DNA of 64,000 bases from Sipunculus nudus (lineage: Eukaryota > Annelida > Sipuncula > Golfingiida > Sipunculidae): the NCBI GenBank assembly GCA_026874595.1, contig CM049307.1, positions 27,753,079-27,817,078 on the forward strand, read 5' to 3'. Shown one piece after another: positions 59,126-64,000 of the stretch. A program made the position numbers and the translations under genes. Under the pieces are notes generated by a model. That model did not search any database and had not been told where the DNA came from. It saw only the letters and a program-made list of their open reading frames with translations. Position 1 is the stretch's first letter. Each line of letters starts with the position of its first letter.

Positions 59126-62100
59126 AGCCAGTTCTGCTTCTCAAGGTATACCAAGGGATGTATTGAATTTGATTAGGAAACCAGATTTATGAAGGATATT
59201 TTAGAAAATATATATATATATATTGGACTAAGTGGCAGAGACTTAACTGGTGGGATGGAAGAAACCAAACTTAAATTTTCACATAATCTTTGTTGAGTCA
59301 TGTCTGGACATGTAAGCAGATGTTACAAGTCTCAACAGTAATGAACATACCCTGCTTGTGACTGAGCAGCTGGCTTAAAGGATAAATGAAGGGACAAAAG
59401 ACTGCATAAACAATATAGAGCTCAGCATGCTTAAGTCCAGACAGACCAGCGCCAATATGCCATAACCAATGCTGGTGCAGTTTTCAGCCATTACAGCTAT
59501 GTCAATGTCAGTATCATAAACATTTCACCATGAAGACCAGCTGACAGTCAGCAGGAACAAAATTCTGCCAGAATTTAACCCCAATCCATAAGCCCATCAG
59601 AGTGACAGTTTACTAAGCTAGCTTCTCACCAAGGTGAAGTCTCCTCTTAGTTTGTATCCTGGATACAGGAAAAACTTGGCAGCCATCACAGGACAGAGCT
59701 GTATTGCTGCTCTCTTATCTCATTTACTTCTTATTTATGTGATAACAACTAGGAATATGGAGGATTGTAGTTGAGACTACCATCAGTAGCCTTCTGATTG
59801 CTTGAATCCCTTATTCACAGTGAATCATGGCTGTCTAATATATGCCAGTTAGTCTCACTTTCTTTACATCTGAGGCTTTGTTACATGTAAACTAGGGCTA
59901 TACAGAGTAGATATGGTCTTTTCAGACAGATCGAGATATCACCTTTATAATGATTGACTGTATAATATACACCTATATCAATACAAACATTAATATTCTT
60001 TAACATTTTCAAGCTTTTCTTTCTTTGTAACAAAATGGCTTACTGTAGTAACGTGAATGACCTTATATAGTTACCACTCTTTAAAAATTGCTGCACCGTG
60101 TTTGTGAATTGTGGTAACTTGTAAGAATTCAGATTAATTTCTAAAGATTACAAGATCTTCCTTTAAGTGCAAACTAAAAAACCTTTCCTAAATAATTAGT
60201 ATTCCGCAAAATCCATGACAACAAGAAGTGATGTATTTTTAAACATATAGTGCTTTCCATGAAGCATACACAGTTTAGGGTGCTATGTAACCTTAATTTA
60301 CTACAAACTGGGAATGCAGAACATGGCACAAACATGCAGTGTACATTGGTATATTTCCTATACATGTTATCTAGACATGTGGAATGCTGAATTGGGAAAC
60401 TGGAATGCTGTATGGCCAATATGAATGACAGCATACAAATAAAACAAAAATACTGTTGTGATTCACCTGTGTGACATTATAGTTTGCCATATAATACTTA
60501 AATATCACTGACATATTTTTAAATTTATTTATTGCCGATGTTTAACCTCATACTGATTTTGTGTTCCACCAAAGATACATGGATTTTTTTATTAAGTCCT
60601 TCATAAGTATTTGAACAATTACATGGATTAAAGCAGGAATACTGCCATTGCATCAAGGAGGGCACAATTATATCATGCAGTGCTACATGCAGATAATGCA
60701 TGGGGAATATTTTCCACATATTGTCTGGTAATAACAGAGTTAAAGTTATGTGAAGATAAAACAAATGAGAGACAGTTCTTGCACCCTACTATATTGATTT
60801 TTCCAAGGTAATCTGAATCTTACGTGAGGAGTGATCTTGCTTTATTCTTGAAGGACATATGGGTTTTATTTATTATGCACTCTTTATATAATATTGTGGT
60901 TAGCTTTTTGTTTGTGAGGGTTTCAAATTTGTGATGTTTGTAAAAGGGAAATTAACAGTGAACAAAAACCTTTGTGAATGTGACGGGCACCGAACACATT
61001 ACCATTCATTCTATAAAACCTAATTAACTGACCTCTTATGTATGTCCTCAATTAATGCTTTGTCACAGGTCAAAAATTCATACTTTAAATAAAAACAACA
61101 GATTTTTATGTTTCCTTTAAATCAAGGAATTACATTATTGATAATTTGTATCAGACCATTCATCAACCAAATATGACAAAAGAATTTCTACTTATAAGAT
61201 TTCCCTTGAGTCTATCTCAAATAGTTATATTCAGTTATGTATACTGTAGACTGTGTTGGTTACTGTATCATGAAACTGTGAAAATAAAATCCTGATGTAA
61301 CACTCAGAAGGTAGAAATATGAAAATGAAACCAACCACAGTATATAGGGCAGTAAGTTCTCTTTATATACATAGCCTAGCTAAATACTGATCAAGAGGCG
61401 TCAGTCTGATGTGCAGGATGTTCACTGTGAGTCTAGAATTAAATGGGGAGATCACTGATGAACAAAGCATTCTGTTATAAAGCTGTTTACACCTTTCAGC
61501 TTTTACCATTCCATCATGACTGATTAAAGGGGGTACCTACACACCTATCTAACTTGGCACCATCACATTTCACTTTCAGGGGGCAATTTAGTGGAAACTG
61601 AGGCATGGAAAATGCTTGTTTCAGAAAATGTTCTGCTTTATGCTTTGTTTTTTTTTATTATCCTCAACTGGTTACACAAGGCAGAGTTAATGTAAACACT
61701 GAGGATTAAGTCATCCTTGGGAAGATGAGGATGGAGGTATTGTTTAGTAAATAATCTATCTGTTACCAAAGAAACTGTGTAATGTTTTTGTCAGTGAAGT
61801 AATTTAAAATAAAAGTGTAAAGGTACCAGAAAAAGAGCCCCTCTGAATATACCTGGTTTCTAAAAGTACACCCACAAATGACATATCATGTCCATAATTT
61901 TTTTGTTATTTTTTTAGGCAGAAATGATTCTTTCCTAAAATTATAACAGTGTTGTGTGAAAACCCTTAGTCAGATGCACTAGCTGCCCTCTGATTTGAGT
62001 TTTGAGCTCTCAAAAGTGAGAATGATATATTATGTACACTCTTATGTACCATTAATGGCTATGAATCTACATGAGTGACTAATGCCCGACTGCACAAAAA

Positions 62101-62645
62101 CCACAATTCACTATGATTTTCTGTCTACATTATTGAAGATGCAATATATATACCATGGTTGATCATACATTAAAAGCAATCTCTCTGGCTGGAAGCGGCT
62201 CATGACTTAAGGTCAGCAGGCATACTAGCTTGGCTATTAGCTGACTGTATACACTTGTCTACCTTGTTCTCTTACATCAAACAATAAATAGAGATGTATT
62301 GAGTAAGCACATGAGGTAGCGGTGTATATCTGTAGCATATAGGGTCTCTTATTACCATCCAATTTTTAAAGGAATTGTGGTTGCTATTTATATATGAGGC
62401 ATACACAGACATCTTATACAGGTTAAAACTTTTACTCTCCTGCATATATATTTTTAACAGGGATGACTGTGTGGTGGCTCAATAAAACTCAAGAAATGAA
62501 ATATTACAATAACTTTATTTCCAATACCCAGGAGTACCAGTTTACAATTGCATTTGCCTGTATGTAGATTATATAAGTCAATTCTTAGAAATTAGAGAGT
62601 ACATATTACAGGAGTAGATCTGGTCCTGCACTCCAAATCCAGTGC

Positions 62646-64000
62646 ATGTACACCTCAGGCTCTGCTTTTTCAAACGTACTGTACACCTCAGGCTCTGCTG
62701 TGCCTTTAATACTGTACACCTCAGCCTCTGCTTTGCTTTTACCACTGTACACCTCAGGCTCTGCTTTGCCTTTATAACTGTACACCTCAGGCTCTGCTTT
62801 TTCATAAGTACTGTACACCTCAGGCTCTGCTTTGCCTTTACTACTGTACACCTCAGGCTCTGCTTTGCCTTTACTACTGTACACCTCAGGCTCTGCTTTG
62901 CCTTTACTACTGTACACCCCAGGCTCTGCTTTGCCTTTACTACTGTACACCCCAGGCTCTGCTTTGCCTTTACTACTGTACACCTCAAGCTCTGCTTTGC
63001 CTTTACTACTGTACACCTCAGGCTCTGCTTTTTTTTATTACTGTACACCTCAAGCTCTGCTTTGCCTTAACTACTGTACACCTCAGGCTCTGCTTTGCCT
63101 TTACTATACTGTACACCTCAGGCTCTGCTTTGCCTTTACTACTGTACACCTCAGGCTCTGCTTTGCCTTTACTTCTGTACACCTCAGGCTCTGCTTTGCC
63201 TTTACTACTGTACACCCCAGGCTCTGCTTTGCCTTTACTACTGTACACCTCAGGCTCTGCTTTCCCTTTACTACTTAACACCTCAGGCTCTGCTTTGCCT
63301 TTACTACTGTACACCTCAGGCTCTGCTTTGCCTTTACTACTGTACACCTCAGGCTCTGCTTTGCCTTTACTACTGTACACCTCAAGCTCTGCTTTGCCTT
63401 TACTACTGTACACCTCAAGCTCTGCTTTGCCTTTACTACTGTACACCTCAGGCTCTGCTTTGCCTTTACTACTGTACACCTCAGGCTCTGCTTTGCCTTT
63501 ACTACTGTACACCTCAGGCTCTGCTTTGCCTTTACTACTGTACACCCCAGGCTCTGCTTTACCTTTACTACTGTACACCTCAGGCTCTGCTTTGCCTTTA
63601 CTACTGTACACCTCAGGTCCTGCTTTGCCTTTACTACTGTACACCTCAGGCTCTGCTTTGCCTTTACTATACTGTACACCTCAGGCTCTGCTTTGCCTTT
63701 ACTACTGTACACCTCAAGCTCTGCTTTGCCTTTACTACTGTACACCTCAAGCTCTGCTTTGCCTTTACTCCTGTACACCTCAGGTTCTGCTTTGCCTTTA
63801 CTTCTGTACACCTCAAGCTCTGCTTTGCCTTTACTACTGTACACCTCAGGGTCTGCTTTGCCTTTACTACTGAACACCTCAAGCTTTGCTTTGCCTTTAC
63901 TACTGTACACCTCAAGCTTTGCTTTGCCTTTACTACTGTACACCTCAGGCTCTGCTTTGCCTTTACTACTGTACACCTCAGGCTCTGCTTTGCCTTTTCT
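62646..64000. repeat. 33-bp minisatellite, about 41 copies, running off the right edge
   Basis: The plus-strand unit is CCTCAGGCTCTGCTTTGCCT plus TTACTACTGTACA. On the minus strand it reads as an 11-residue repeat, GKAEPEVYSSK. Because the period is a multiple of three and the unit lacks stops, several frames on both strands stay open for 80-247 codons. Two units (near 63105 and 63667) carry a 2-nt TA insertion and one (63020-63040) a changed length, all shifting the frame. Substitutions change residues freely (P to L, E to G, S to R). I call it non-coding satellite. Confidence 0.95.

Larger units (their letters stand above)
50189..64000. other. Region upstream of exon 1: upstream intron or 5' flank
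   Basis: No exon of the gene was recognised here. If the exon at 50105 is internal this is intron; if it contains the start codon part of this is 5' UTR and promoter. Contents: poly-G run (52067), unidentified open stretch (52970-53218), dispersed repeats (53455-53620, 54956-55310), SINE head (59020-59125), possible SINE relic (59560-59620) and the 33-bp minisatellite (62646-64000). No CpG-rich promoter-like zone was noticed. Confidence 0.5.

Noticed and set aside
58473-59154. Open frames of 80-106 codons
   Set aside because: They overlap the SINE region and have no recognisable protein features.
62578-63976. Long overlapping open frames on both strands read as repeat proteins
   Set aside because: They are a by-product of a 33-bp stop-free satellite. 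Frame-shifting insertions, free amino-acid changes and simultaneous openness of several frames argue against coding.

Overview
The window is AT-rich, intron-dominated animal DNA. It holds one recognisable protein-coding gene, on the minus strand. Fourteen GT-AG exons between 2800 and 50188 join in one continuous frame to give 545 codons (1635 nt) with no stop. The joined protein is the N-terminal half of a BAIAP3 / UNC13-4 type Munc13 relative: a short Pro/Ser-rich leader, a conserved pre-C2 helix region, one Ca2+-type C2 domain carrying a long basic insert, then the start of the MUN/MHD region. The C-terminal half (rest of MUN, second C2 domain) must lie beyond the left edge. Any further 5' exons lie right of 50188 but were not found. 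Proteins of this family act in Ca2+-dependent priming and fusion of secretory or dense-core vesicles.

The organism is probably a mollusc, perhaps a bivalve. This rests on long introns, no sign of bacterial gene density, and dispersed repeats of a kind I associate with molluscs: elements starting with a CATGGG-centred palindrome and ending in an ACGG-rich stretch, a hairpin and GAGCTAAAAA, plus tRNA-derived SINEs. The phylum call is inference from memory.

Layout: 1-2799, downstream intron with a foldback element. 2800-10528, nine exons with mostly short introns. 10529-21520, an 11-kb intron with a decayed coding relic (16.0-17.0 kb), a tandem-core mobile element A1 (17.07-18.77 kb), a 21-bp minisatellite and a 413-bp inverted-repeat element (19.2-19.6 kb). 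21521-32221, four exons and introns, one containing a 25-copy 60-bp satellite (29.26-30.77 kb). 32222-50104, an 18-kb intron with a SINE, an interrupted 30-bp minisatellite (34.5-36.7 kb), element A2 (40.5-42.9 kb) and three copies of family B (38.0, 44.7, 49.3 kb), the last nearly touching an exon. 50189-64000, no confirmed exon, ending in a 33-bp minisatellite that runs off the right edge.

No operon, CRISPR array, phage, genuine tRNA or rRNA gene, or multi-gene system is visible. The most interesting material is the repeat landscape: two related families of palindrome-bearing elements with satellite-like cores, and three separate minisatellites with unusual properties.
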